DNA of 39,162 bases from Muribaculaceae bacterium (lineage in GTDB: Bacteria > Bacteroidota > Bacteroidia > Bacteroidales > Muribaculaceae): NCBI GenBank assembly GCA_017443765.1, contig JAFSYB010000039.1:1-39162 (forward strand), given 5' to 3'. Of the stretch, positions 26,945-36,198 are shown in pieces. The notes under the pieces were generated by a model. The model made no database searches. It worked only from the letters and a program-made list of their open reading frames with translations, and was not told the DNA's origin. The stretch's first letter is position 1; each line of letters starts with the position of its first letter. The translations under genes and the position numbers were made by a program.

Positions 26945-29662
26945 ATGAAACGATTCCTACTCCTCGCACTCGCGTTGGCGGCAGCGACCGCCGGCGTGCA
27001 GGCCGCCACCTACTACGGCTTCAAGGTGGGCGGCGTGGCTGTGAACAGCGACAACTACCTGAACGTGACCGGCGAGCACATCAAGGCGTACTCCACCTCG
27101 AAGCCGTTCTCGGTGAGCTACGACCCCGGCACCAAGACGCTCGTGATTGAAAACGTGAAAATCGAGCGCACCGGCAACGACAACCGCTCGCTGCTCAACG
27201 AGAGTTGCAACGGCCTCAAGGTGCTCTTCAAGGGTGTCAACTACTTTACGTCGACCGACTGCTCGACATTCCGCTTCGAGGCCAACACCACACTCATGGG
27301 CTACAGCCGCGACACCGAGGTCACCACCTACGGCGAATGGGACTACAAGCCCGACGGTGTAGGGGGCGGGCGGCACGGCAACGCCGGCTCGATTTATGTC
27401 ACCAACGCGGCCACCCTCACCATCGACCAGTTGCAGCTCTACCCCAAGACCTCATCAACCTACAATCATGCCTCGGACAATCCCCCGCTTGAGGGCAACG
27501 GTGATGAAACGCTGATTATCCGCAACTCATACGTTAAAACCACCTACGGCTACGGCGGTTGCATCGCGCATTTCAAGAACCTGACCATCGAGCGGTCGGA
27601 TGTAACTTTCTACAACGCCAGCAGCTCCTACGAAACGGGCTACGACATTGGCACGCTCACGCTGGGCGACTGCATGGTGGCCGACGTCACTTTCAGCACC
27701 ACGCAGAACGCTTTTGTCACCAGCAATGGCGAGAAGAGCAGCGCAACGGTGCATATCTATGCCAAGGTGCCCATCAACGCCGCGCATTTCCCCGACAGAG
27801 CTTTCCGCAACTGGATTAGCACCAGCACCCTGAACGATGGCGGCTACCTTGTTTACTACAAGCCGAACAGCTCATCGAGCAACCCCATGTGGGCCACGGC
27901 CGTGGTCACGGCCAACGATTTCGGCATTGCCGACCTGACGGGCATCGAGTGGTTCCCCTGGATTAGAGGCATCAATGTGACAAGCAACCACCTCACCGCG
28001 CTGCCCAGCTTCGAGGCCAACCCGTGGCTCAAGGCTATCGCTTGCGCCGACAACCAAATTGGCTATGAGCAAATGAAGCAAGCCTTTGCCAACCTCAGCA
28101 CCCGCTGGAGTGCCGACGATGAGGCCTACATTGCCCCCGTAGACAATGCCGACCATGAGCAGAACTTTGTGCCCACACTGCCCATGGTGGCTGATGCCAA
28201 CGCCAAGAACTGGAAAGTTAAGCAATATAACTGGGTGAACAATTGGCGAGTGGAGGCGGAGATGCCCACCCAGGTCAGCATCAACGCCGACAACTTCCCC
28301 GATGAGAAATTCCGCAACTACTTGCTCGCGCAGTCCTACGGTGCCGATGCCACACTCACCGCCGACGAGGTGAGGCAGATTGCGAACCTTGTGCTGGAGT
28401 ACAGGCAGATTGCCAACCTTGAGGGTGTCCATTGGCTGAGCGAATTGAAGAATCTGATTGCACGCAACAACCAGCTCACCGCACTCGACCTGAGGCGCAA
28501 CCCTGAATTGGAAATTATTGATTGCAACAGCAACAAGCTCACCTCGCTCAACGTGAGCGGACTGAAAAAGCTCCTGTCGCTGGATTGCCGTTACAACCAG
28601 CTCACCGCGCTCACGCTGGGAAACAACCCGGCGCTCACAAATTTGTATAACAGCCGCAACCAACTCAAGGCCCAGGCCATGAACGATGTGGTTACCCACC
28701 TGCCCTACGCCACGGGCACCACCGCGTTTGAAGTCTACGACAACACGCAGTTCAACGAGGGCAACGTCATCACGCAAGGCCAGATTGCCGAAGCCATCTC
28801 GCACGGCTTCACGCCCAAGTACTACACCGGCAGCACCTGGCTGCCCTACACAGGAGCAACCGACTTCCCGCTCGTGGTGGGCGGCACGCAGGTCACGGCC
28901 GGCAATGCCGCCGCCATCACCGGTCAGGGCATACAGGGCAAGGTGACCTACGACACCGAGGCCAACATCCTCACGCTGGAGAATGCCACGCTCACCGCCA
29001 ATAACAAGGTCATCACCGTGGGAGCCGCACTGCCGGGCCTCACCATCAGGCTGGTGGGCGACAACACCATCAAAATCACCCGCCAGTCGGGAATTGCCAT
29101 CGACTGGGGCAACATCAACGACGCCTGCATCACAGGCCCGGGCACACTCAACATCAGCCTTGTCGACGACAACTACACCTCGGCAGCCCTCTGGCTGTCG
29201 GGCGGCAGCACACCGACCACCAACCAGCGCCTCACCATCAAGGACTGCACCCTGAATGTGACCGGCAATTCGATGATTAACGAAGACGATGGGGACAACA
29301 GCCTCACCTTTGAAAACGCCACCGTACACATGCAGTATGGCCATGTGAGCGTGGGCTATGACCTGCAGCTGGTGGATTGCTACATCAGCAAGCCCGAGGG
29401 CGGCCATGTGAATCGCGGCGACCTGTGTGCCGCAGGCTCGAACAGCTACTTTACCGGCGAAATCGAAATTCTGCCGATTCCCGCTGCGGTCACCGGCGAC
29501 ATCGACGGCAGCGGCGTGGTGGATGTTGACGACCTGAACATCATCATCAACATGATTCTGAACAAGGTGGACGCCACCGCCGAAGGCGACCTGAACAACG
29601 ACGGCAACATCGACGTCGACGACCTGAACCTGATCATCAACATCATCTTGGGCAAGGCCTGA
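26945..29662 (+). CDS. Secreted LRR / parallel-beta-type protein with dockerin-like tail
   Basis: 905 residues with a signal peptide (~1-20, ending VQA). Residues ~20-280 are rich in short beta-strand repeats (for example ATLTIDQLQLYP and LTIERSDV), suggesting a beta-helix. Residues ~280-600 contain internalin-like LRR segments (LTALDLRRNPELEIIDCNSN, LTSLNVSGLKKL). Another strand-rich unit follows (~620-840). Two Ca-loop motifs (GDIDGSGVVDVDDLN and GDLNNDGNIDVDDLN) end the protein. It is probably a surface-exposed binding protein; ligand unknown. The AraC-type gene lies immediately upstream in the same direction. Confidence 0.88.
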   Translation: MKRFLLLALALAAATAGVQAATYYGFKVGGVAVNSDNYLNVTGEHIKAYSTSKPFSVSYDPGTKTLVIENVKIERTGNDNRSLLNESCNGLKVLFKGVNYFTSTDCSTFRFEANTTLMGYSRDTEVTTYGEWDYKPDGVGGGRHGNAGSIYVTNAATLTIDQLQLYPKTSSTYNHASDNPPLEGNGDETLIIRNSYVKTTYGYGGCIAHFKNLTIERSDVTFYNASSSYETGYDIGTLTLGDCMVADVTFSTTQNAFVTSNGEKSSATVHIYAKVPINAAHFPDRAFRNWISTSTLNDGGYLVYYKPNSSSSNPMWATAVVTANDFGIADLTGIEWFPWIRGINVTSNHLTALPSFEANPWLKAIACADNQIGYEQMKQAFANLSTRWSADDEAYIAPVDNADHEQNFVPTLPMVADANAKNWKVKQYNWVNNWRVEAEMPTQVSINADNFPDEKFRNYLLAQSYGADATLTADEVRQIANLVLEYRQIANLEGVHWLSELKNLIARNNQLTALDLRRNPELEIIDCNSNKLTSLNVSGLKKLLSLDCRYNQLTALTLGNNPALTNLYNSRNQLKAQAMNDVVTHLPYATGTTAFEVYDNTQFNEGNVITQGQIAEAISHGFTPKYYTGSTWLPYTGATDFPLVVGGTQVTAGNAAAITGQGIQGKVTYDTEANILTLENATLTANNKVITVGAALPGLTIRLVGDNTIKITRQSGIAIDWGNINDACITGPGTLNISLVDDNYTSAALWLSGGSTPTTNQRLTIKDCTLNVTGNSMINEDDGDNSLTFENATVHMQYGHVSVGYDLQLVDCYISKPEGGHVNRGDLCAAGSNSYFTGEIEILPIPAAVTGDIDGSGVVDVDDLNIIINMILNKVDATAEGDLNNDGNIDVDDLNLIINIILGKA

Positions 29663-29823
29663 GTGCGCGTCCCGGCTCCCGCCGTGCCGGACGCCAAACA
29701 GTGAATCCGTGGTCTCAATAGGGGGCAAGGAGTGCGATGCACCAATCTCCCCTTGAGGCCACAGATTCCTTTCACCCTCGGGCCGTGGCCAGCCGCTTTC
29801 GCCGCATTTCATCGGGCGAAAAG

Positions 29824-29854
29824 TTGCGCAAGTGGAAAATAGGCATTACTTTTG
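29824..29854 (+). promoter_or_regulatory. Promoter of the GT2-radC operon
   Basis: TTG (29824-29826), a 20-bp spacer and TACTTTTG (29847-29854). It lies 63 bp before the start codon. Confidence 0.7.
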
Positions 29855-29917
29855 CAGTGCGAAAGCGCGAAACGCTTTTCCCATGCTTTTGCATTATGAT
29901 GTGTCAACTCATTGAAT

Positions 29918-30916
29918 ATGCCTTATTTCTCTGTCATAATACCTGTGTATAACCGTCCGTCGGAGGTCGATGACTTGCTGCGCTCGCTGGCCGAGCAAAC
30001 CGACCGCGACTTTGAGGTGATGATTGTGGAGGACGGCTCCACCGTGCCGTGCAAGGGCGTGGTGGACCGCTATGCGGGCCAGGTGGACGTGCATTACTAC
30101 TATAAGGACAACGAGGGCCGCAGCCCGGCCCGCAACTACGGCATCGAGCGTGCCTCGGGCGACTACTTCGTGTTTTTCGACAGCGACTGCGTGATTCCCC
30201 GCGACTATTTCTTCCAGTTGCGCAACGCGCTGGAGCGCGCCTATGTGCCGTGCTTTGGCGGCCCCGACGCGGCAGGCGACGACTTCACCGACTTGCAAAA
30301 GGCCATCTCGTTCTCGATGACCGCGTTTCTCACCACCGGCGGCATTCGCGGCGGAAAGGTGCAGCTCGAGAAATTTGTGCCCCGCTCGTTCAACATGGGC
30401 TACAGCCGCGAGGTGTGGCAGCGTGTGGGCGGGTTCCGCGAGATGTTCAGCGAGGACATCGACATGAGCACGCGCATCCGCCAGGCGGGGTTCGACATCC
30501 GCCTGATTCGCGAGGCGCGCGTCTTCCACAAGCGGCGCACAAGCCTGGCCAAGTTTGCCCGGCAAACCCACGTGTTCGGCATGTCGCGCATCACGCTCAA
30601 GCTGCTCTACCCCGACAGCCTGAAACTCGTGCACACGCTGCCGGCGCTGTTCACGGTGGGGTGCGCCACCCTGGTGGTGCTGGCGCTGTGCTGGCGCTGG
30701 TGGGCCATCTTGCCCATCGCCCTCTACGCGGTGATGCTGTGGGTGAGTGCGCTGTCCCAAACCAAGAGCCTGAAAATCGCGTCGATGGCCGTGGTCACCA
30801 GCTTTGTGCAGCTGTGGAGCTACGGCACCGGCTTCATCCGCGCCTGGGTGTGGAAAATCCTCCTGCGCCACGGACGCGACCTCGACCAGGAAATTGCAAT
30901 CAGAAAAGGAAAGTGA
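29918..30916 (+). CDS. Family 2 glycosyltransferase (GT-A), membrane-anchored
   Basis: 332 residues from ATG 29918; a TTG six bases upstream is an alternative start. Uses a nucleotide-sugar donor to build surface polysaccharide or glycolipid; the acceptor is unknown. N-terminal nucleotide-binding strand YFSVIIPVYNRPSEV (~3-17), EDGS, the metal-binding DSD in FFDSDCV (~87-89), and a catalytic-base region near FSEDIDMSTRI. The C-terminus has two membrane helices (~235-275). The stop codon overlaps the region just ahead of radC by one base of spacing. Confidence 0.88.
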   Translation: MPYFSVIIPVYNRPSEVDDLLRSLAEQTDRDFEVMIVEDGSTVPCKGVVDRYAGQVDVHYYYKDNEGRSPARNYGIERASGDYFVFFDSDCVIPRDYFFQLRNALERAYVPCFGGPDAAGDDFTDLQKAISFSMTAFLTTGGIRGGKVQLEKFVPRSFNMGYSREVWQRVGGFREMFSEDIDMSTRIRQAGFDIRLIREARVFHKRRTSLAKFARQTHVFGMSRITLKLLYPDSLKLVHTLPALFTVGCATLVVLALCWRWWAILPIALYAVMLWVSALSQTKSLKIASMAVVTSFVQLWSYGTGFIRAWVWKILLRHGRDLDQEIAIRKGK

Positions 30917-30917
30917 T

Positions 30918-31616
30918 ATGGGCGATTCACGTGCATTGAAGGAGATGTTCACCGAGGATTCGCGTCCGCGTGAGCTGGCCATGAAAGAGGGTGTCGAGGC
31001 ATGCTCCACCGCGCAGTTGCTGGCCATCCTCATTGGCAGCGGCAGCCGGGGCGAGAACGTGGTGGACTTGTGCAACCGCATCCTGCTCGACCACGACGAG
31101 AAATTGTTTCTGATTGCCCGCCGCACCTATCGCGAGCTTATGGTGCGCTACAAGGGCATCGGCGAGGTGAAGGCGGTGGAGATTCTCGCGGCACTGGAAC
31201 TGGCCCGGCGCTGCCAGCTCGAAGACTTCGACGAGCTGCCGCAAGTGACCGACAGCAAGATGGTCTATAACTACCTGCGCCTCCACATGAACCATCGGCG
31301 CCAGGAGGAGATTTGGGTTCTGCTGCTCGACCGCGGCCGCCACATCTTCCACTGCGAGCGCCTGAGCCAGGGCTCGACCACCATGGCAGCCGTGGAGGTG
31401 AAGATGGTGCTCAAGCCCGCCATCGAGATGCTTGCCGACAGCATCATCTTGGCCCACAACCACCCCAGCGACACGGCGCAACCAAGCAGGCCCGACGACG
31501 AGCTCACCGCACGCGTTCAGGCGGCCTGCAAGGTGGTGGACATCCCGCTGCTCGACCACATCATCGTGTGCCGCAGCGGAAAATTCTACAGCTATCACGA
31601 CAACGAAAGGCTGTGA
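30918..31616 (+). CDS. radC: RadC-family JAB domain protein
   Basis: 232 residues from ATG 30918, one base after the GT2 stop codon, so the two are translationally coupled. The N-terminus (~1-95) has a helix-hairpin-helix-like UPF0758 domain (YKGIGEVKAVEILAALELA). The C-terminal JAMM/MPN domain (~105-232) has the metal motif HNHPSD...D at ~179-192. RadC proteins were named for DNA repair but their true role is still unclear. The symbol is used by family. Confidence 0.9.
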   Translation: MGDSRALKEMFTEDSRPRELAMKEGVEACSTAQLLAILIGSGSRGENVVDLCNRILLDHDEKLFLIARRTYRELMVRYKGIGEVKAVEILAALELARRCQLEDFDELPQVTDSKMVYNYLRLHMNHRRQEEIWVLLLDRGRHIFHCERLSQGSTTMAAVEVKMVLKPAIEMLADSIILAHNHPSDTAQPSRPDDELTARVQAACKVVDIPLLDHIIVCRSGKFYSYHDNERL

Positions 31617-31700
31617 GCCCGTCCGCGGCGAGCCAACGAGCCAGGCTCCACAGTGAAAAGTCGTGATTAACCCCACATGCGGAAGACCCAAAAGCAAAGT

Positions 31701-31736
31701 GAGCCCCAAAAGTTTTTTGACCAACTTTTGGGGCTC
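31701..31736. terminator. Bidirectional hairpin between radC and the calycin-like gene
   Basis: A perfect 14-bp stem, GAGCCCCAAAAGTT (31701-31714) with AACTTTTGGGGCTC (31723-31736), loop TTTTGACC. It has no long T-tract but sits between convergent genes. Confidence 0.6.
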
Positions 31737-31768
31737 GCCTCACCCAGAATGGGTATCTGTATCCGGAA

Positions 31769-32491
31769 TTACTGCGCGAGCAGGAGGTTGATGAGTGCGT
31801 TGATGTCGTCGATGTCGTAGTTGCCATCGCCGTTCACATCGGGATTGCCGGCGTAGTCACCCGGAGTCTTGTATTCAAGCATCAGGTTGATGAGGCCGTT
31901 CACATCGTCGATGTCGATCGAGCCATTGCCATCCACATCGCCCTTATCGAACACAGGAGGCTCCTCGCCGCCCTGGCTCTGACCCTCAAAGGTCACCAGC
32001 ACCGGGGTGTTGACAAGCGTGTAGTCGATGCCAAGCAGAGCGATGTTGAACGACACATCGAGGTCGAAGTTGATGGAGGCCGAGGCGTTCTTGTTGTTGA
32101 AGCGAGCGTTGAAAGCCATGGGGATGGGCTTGTTGAGCATGTAGGCCAGATAGTCGCGATAGGTTTCGGGAATCATGTCCAGAAGACCGTCCACGTTCCA
32201 CAGGCTCAGGTTCTTGGTGCCGGCCACGGTGGTGTAGCCGTCGTTGCCCGTGCTGCCAATCATGTTCTCAAACGTCACATCGTCGATGGCCATCTCGTAG
32301 CCCAGATACGAAAAGTTGATGCTCATCACGGCATTATACCTGCCGTTGGCGGTTTTCTCAATCGTCAGCACAGTCCCCTCGCTGGGAATCGTGGCAGCAT
32401 TGGTTTGCACAACGGTGGTACCGACATACTCGGTGGCACCCACTCCAAGCGCGCAGAGCAGGCTTAACATTAACAGTGTAAATTTGTTCAT
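31769..32491 (-). CDS. Calycin-like domain protein with dockerin-like tail
   Basis: 240 residues from ATG 32491. Signal peptide (~1-19). Residues ~20-165 resemble the Bacteroidota calycin-like domain (PF13944): strands such as YVGTTVVQ, TVLTIEKTANGRYNAVM and SINFDLDVSF form a small lipocalin-type barrel. After a short linker, two Ca-loop motifs (GDVDGNGSIDIDDVN and PDVNGDGNYDIDDIN) end the protein. The tail is the same class as in the four other secreted proteins of the window. Ligand unknown. Confidence 0.85.
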   Translation of the reverse strand: MNKFTLLMLSLLCALGVGATEYVGTTVVQTNAATIPSEGTVLTIEKTANGRYNAVMSINFSYLGYEMAIDDVTFENMIGSTGNDGYTTVAGTKNLSLWNVDGLLDMIPETYRDYLAYMLNKPIPMAFNARFNNKNASASINFDLDVSFNIALLGIDYTLVNTPVLVTFEGQSQGGEEPPVFDKGDVDGNGSIDIDDVNGLINLMLEYKTPGDYAGNPDVNGDGNYDIDDINALINLLLAQ

Positions 32492-32529
32492 TGTTTTGTT
32501 TGGTTTTGATTTGTTAATGGAAACTGCCG

Positions 32530-32560
32530 CAAAATTACAATTCCCAATCCAAACCTCAAA
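32530..32560 (-). promoter_or_regulatory. Promoter of the calycin-like gene
   Basis: On the minus strand, TTTG (32560-32557), a 19-bp spacer and TAATTTTG (32537-32530). Confidence 0.75.
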
Positions 32561-32659
32561 ATTTTCAACCAAATTTCGCATTACGGAGGCAAAATACTAC
32601 CAAAAACAGTAGGTCACCATTTAATCTGACGCGCAAAACTCCCCACGCCGCCGAATCAA

Positions 32660-32707
32660 GGCGAGGGCAATAAATGGCAAAAAAGTTTTCACATTTTTGC
32701 CCTCGCC
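32660..32707. repeat. Inverted repeat upstream of the defence operon
   Basis: GGCGAGGGCAA (32660-32670) pairs perfectly with TTGCCCTCGCC (32697-32707), a 26-nt loop between them. It ends 26 bp upstream of the -7 box. It may be an operator, a terminator or a structured RNA. Confidence 0.5.
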
Positions 32708-32732
32708 TGGCAATTTGTAATGATAAAATGCG

Positions 32733-32740
32733 TACCTTTG
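32733..32740 (+). promoter_or_regulatory. -7 box of the defence operon
   Basis: TACCTTTG with a nearby TTTG at 32714-32717, but the spacer is only 15 bp. The leader to ATG 32888 would be ~140 nt. Confidence 0.5.
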
Positions 32741-32811
32741 CATTTTCAGCAAGAAAATTTTAATTCTCGTCGTCAGATGAATGACCGCTACTCAATGTAG
32801 ATACGATACAA

Positions 32812-32870
32812 TAAACTCCCTTGTGATGAAAAAGGCTTTGGTCGGCTCGCTGGAACTGTTTGGGAGTTTA
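32812..32870 (+). promoter_or_regulatory. Hairpin in the defence operon leader
   Basis: TAAACTCCC (32812-32820) pairs with GGGAGTTTA (32862-32870), 17 bp ahead of the start codon. It could modulate translation of the helicase gene; a protein- or RNA-binding role is unknown. Confidence 0.4.
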
Positions 32871-32887
32871 CTCTAATAGCATAGCCT

Positions 32888-35800
32888 ATGAATACTAATT
32901 TTTTTACAAATAAAGACGGCAACACTCTCATGAAAGAATTTGAGGGTGTGCTGGAGCATAATCCGCATATTCAAAACCTCGATGCTGTTGTAGGTTTTCT
33001 TCGAGCATCAGGCTATTTCTCACTACGACCATTTCTCGATAATATCAAGAAAGTCAGAGTGCTCATAGGTATCAATGTCGATAAGTATATAGCAGATGCC
33101 GCAAGACGCGGACAACTTTTCTTTGGTGCGGAAGACCAGGTAAAGAAAGACTACCTGCGAGAAATGCGACGTGACATTGAAAGCTCACATTACAAGAAAG
33201 AAATTGAGGGGGGAATGTTTCAAATGGTCCAGGACATCCTCGATGGCAAGCTGGAACTTCGCGCCCACCCTTCAAAGAAAATTCACGCAAAGATTTACGT
33301 GCTATACCCCGATGACTTTAACCAGTACTCGCAGGGTATAGCCATCACGGGCTCGAGCAATCTTTCCGGCAACGGATTGGGCATCTCCGAAGATCAGCAG
33401 TATGAGTTCAATGTAAAACTCACACAATATGATGATGTCCAATTCGCTAAAGATGAGTTTGAGCAACTTTGGGAAGAAGCGAAAGGAAGTGAGATTACGG
33501 CTGAAGACGTAAAAACGACCATTGAGCATACATATCTTAAAGGCGATGTTTCTCCATACGACTTGTACATTAAAATGCTCATGGAGTATTTCTCTGACCG
33601 TGTGCTTGAGACGGAAAATGACGACCCATTTGACATGCCAGAGGGCTACACAAAATATGACTATCAAATGGATGCCGTCATTGAGGGCTATCAGAAACTC
33701 ATACGTTACGACGGCTTCTTCTTGGCTGATGTGGTCGGTCTTGGAAAGACAGTCATCGCCACGATGATTGCCAAGAAATTCTTGATTGAGAATGGTCGTG
33801 ACCAAACTAAAATCTTGGTGGTCTATCCCCCTGCCGTTGAGCAGAACTGGAAAACGACTTTCAAAGATTTCGGCATCGACAAATACGCAAACTTCATCAG
33901 CAACGGAAGCCTTTCCAAAATCCTTGATGAGGATAACTACAACTATTGGAACGCCGATGAATACGACCTTGTGCTTGTGGATGAGGCGCATAAGTTCCGC
34001 ACTCACACCACGTCGGCGTTTGAACAGCTTCAAGAGATTTGCAAGATGCCTCGCATCGATACCGGCAATATCCCCGGCTACAAGAAAAAAGTGATGCTCA
34101 TTTCGGCAACGCCGATGAACAACTCTCCAGCTGACCTTTACAACCAAATTCTGCTGTTCCAGGACCCTCGTCGCAGCACCATTGATGGCGTGGGCAACTT
34201 GACCGCTTTCTTCGCTCCGCTCATCGTGGAGTTTCGAAAGCTGCGCAACAACCCCGAAGCCGACATCAGAGACTTCAAACGGCTTGCCGAGAAAGTGCGC
34301 GACCGTGTAATCAAGCCGCTTACCGTTCGTCGTACTCGTACCGACATTGAGAGTGTGCCTCGATACAACAAGGATGTGAACGGCTTCCCAAAGGTGGAAC
34401 GCCCCATCGAGAGCGACTATGAGCTGAACGAGCATCTGGCAGACCTTTTCGAGCAAGCCATGCAGACGCTTGACAAAAAACTGAACTATGCCCGCTATCA
34501 AGCCATCGCATATCTTAAACCAGAAGTGGCAAACGGCTTATATGACAATGCCGAGCTCGTCAGTCGCAGTTTGGCCGGCATCCGTAAGAACGGACTTGTG
34601 AAGCGCCTGGAAAGCAGTTTCTACGCTTTCCAAGTTTCTATTGACAATTTTCGTCAAGCAAACCAGAACATGCTTGACATGTTCAATAACGATAAGGTGT
34701 TCATCGCGCCCGACCTTGATATCAATATGCTGCTGGAGGCTGGTTTTACCGAAGAAGAAATCGAGGAGAAGTTGAACGCAAAAGCAGAGGATAATCCAAA
34801 GAACGCCATTTTCAAAGCCGACGATTTCCAACCTGAATATCTCGAAATGCTACGACAAGACCAGGCAATTCTCGAAAAAATGTGCAGCGACTGGGAGAAC
34901 ATCACCGATGCCGACGACTCCAAGTTTGCCAAGTTCTACGAACTGCTCAAACATGAATTGTTCAAGCTCGACCGCAACCCTGGACAGAAACTTGTAGTCT
35001 TCTCGGAGTCAATTGATACCGTCAATTATCTACAGCGTCGTATAAACCGTGCTGATGTGCTGGTTATCTCATCTGAGAATCGTGGCAAATTGTTCAAGAC
35101 CATACGCGAAAACTTTGATGCCAACTACAAAACTCAACTAAATGATTTCAATATTATACTAACAACCGATGTGCTTGCCGAGGGCGTGAACCTGCATCGC
35201 TCCAACGTCATCGTCAATTACGACACGCCGTGGAACTCCACCCGTCTCATGCAGCGCATAGGACGTGTGAATCGCATTGGCTCGGTGTCGCAGCACATCT
35301 ACAACTATGTGTTTTATCCTTCGAGAGAAGGCAACCAGCAAATCAATCTCAACCAAATCGCTGTCAGCAAGATTCAGACCTTCCACTCGACATTCGGCGA
35401 AGACAACCAAATCTATTCGCGTAGCGAGATTCTTGACCGCAACCTCAGCAAACTGTTTGACGAGGCGATGAAAGAGCAGAATAAAGACTTCAACCAAGAA
35501 ATCCCCTATTATGAGGAGCTGCGTGCGCTGTATCTGTCAGACCGCAGGGAGTACAACCGCATCGCCAAACTGTCGTTACGCAGCCGTACTGGTCGTGAGC
35601 CGCGGCAGGTTGATGGCGTAACGCTTTCGGGTGATACGCTTGTGTTCCTCAAGACCAACTTCCGCAAGGTGTTCTTCCTCGTCTCAGAAAACGCCGAGGA
35701 AATCTCAGTGCTTGATGCTCTCAAATACTTCAAGGCTGCAAAAGATGAGCAACCCATCGAGCGCATTAATGCTCATCACGACCATGTGGAAAAAGCTTTA

Positions 35801-36190
35801 AAGAAGTTCCGTCATGTTCGCGACACCGAAGTTCAGATGCAGGAAACGTCAAAAGAAGAATCGGGCAACCTGGGTGCGCAGGTCAGCACAGCCGTGAACT
35901 TGCTTACCAACTTCATGCGAGAGATAGATGACAACGACCTCTACCTGAAAGTATCACAGTTGCGCACGCTTGCTGAGCGTGGTGTGATTACCTACATCGC
36001 AAAACGCTTGCAGCGCATTCAAAAAGATCTGCGTCGCTCGGGCGGCAAGGCTCGCATGACCCACGACGAGGCATTAGCCGAAATCATCGAGATGGCAAAG
36101 AAATATGCACCATACTACATGGCAGAGGAATCGCTTCTCAACGAAGCAGAGACGGAGGCAGAAATTATCCTTTCAGAATCATTTAAGTAA
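32888..36190 (+). CDS. PLD-like nuclease / SNF2-type helicase fusion (defence-associated)
   Basis: 1100 residues. Residues ~1-200 are a phospholipase-D-like domain with one HKD-type motif: H133-A-K135 in KIHAKIYVL, then GSSN at 155-158. The canonical Asp five residues after Lys is replaced by Tyr (Y140), with D142/D143 nearby. Residues ~250-850 are a superfamily-2 SNF2/RapA-like translocase: GLGKT 284-288, DEAH 365-368, SAT 406-408, and QRIGRVNRIG near 789-798. The remaining C-terminus is helical. Such proteins translocate on duplex DNA and, with a methylase partner, restrict foreign DNA. The next gene starts 8 bp downstream. Its base composition is AT-richer than the rest of the window. Confidence 0.88.
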   Translation: MNTNFFTNKDGNTLMKEFEGVLEHNPHIQNLDAVVGFLRASGYFSLRPFLDNIKKVRVLIGINVDKYIADAARRGQLFFGAEDQVKKDYLREMRRDIESSHYKKEIEGGMFQMVQDILDGKLELRAHPSKKIHAKIYVLYPDDFNQYSQGIAITGSSNLSGNGLGISEDQQYEFNVKLTQYDDVQFAKDEFEQLWEEAKGSEITAEDVKTTIEHTYLKGDVSPYDLYIKMLMEYFSDRVLETENDDPFDMPEGYTKYDYQMDAVIEGYQKLIRYDGFFLADVVGLGKTVIATMIAKKFLIENGRDQTKILVVYPPAVEQNWKTTFKDFGIDKYANFISNGSLSKILDEDNYNYWNADEYDLVLVDEAHKFRTHTTSAFEQLQEICKMPRIDTGNIPGYKKKVMLISATPMNNSPADLYNQILLFQDPRRSTIDGVGNLTAFFAPLIVEFRKLRNNPEADIRDFKRLAEKVRDRVIKPLTVRRTRTDIESVPRYNKDVNGFPKVERPIESDYELNEHLADLFEQAMQTLDKKLNYARYQAIAYLKPEVANGLYDNAELVSRSLAGIRKNGLVKRLESSFYAFQVSIDNFRQANQNMLDMFNNDKVFIAPDLDINMLLEAGFTEEEIEEKLNAKAEDNPKNAIFKADDFQPEYLEMLRQDQAILEKMCSDWENITDADDSKFAKFYELLKHELFKLDRNPGQKLVVFSESIDTVNYLQRRINRADVLVISSENRGKLFKTIRENFDANYKTQLNDFNIILTTDVLAEGVNLHRSNVIVNYDTPWNSTRLMQRIGRVNRIGSVSQHIYNYVFYPSREGNQQINLNQIAVSKIQTFHSTFGEDNQIYSRSEILDRNLSKLFDEAMKEQNKDFNQEIPYYEELRALYLSDRREYNRIAKLSLRSRTGREPRQVDGVTLSGDTLVFLKTNFRKVFFLVSENAEEISVLDALKYFKAAKDEQPIERINAHHDHVEKALKKFRHVRDTEVQMQETSKEESGNLGAQVSTAVNLLTNFMREIDDNDLYLKVSQLRTLAERGVITYIAKRLQRIQKDLRRSGGKARMTHDEALAEIIEMAKKYAPYYMAEESLLNEAETEAEIILSESFK

Positions 36191-36198
36191 ATCACGAT

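Larger units (their letters stand above)
32492..32887. other. Intergenic stretch with divergent promoters and two inverted repeats
   Basis: No gene is seen. It holds the calycin-like gene promoter, an 11-bp inverted repeat (32660-32707), a -7 box for the defence-type genes (32733-32740) and a 9-bp inverted repeat in their leader (32812-32870). Confidence 0.6.

Noticed and set aside
24927..26969. 680-codon minus-strand frame
   Set aside because: Lies opposite the TPR-AraC gene and the end of the Lnb gene, with no domain and no promoter.
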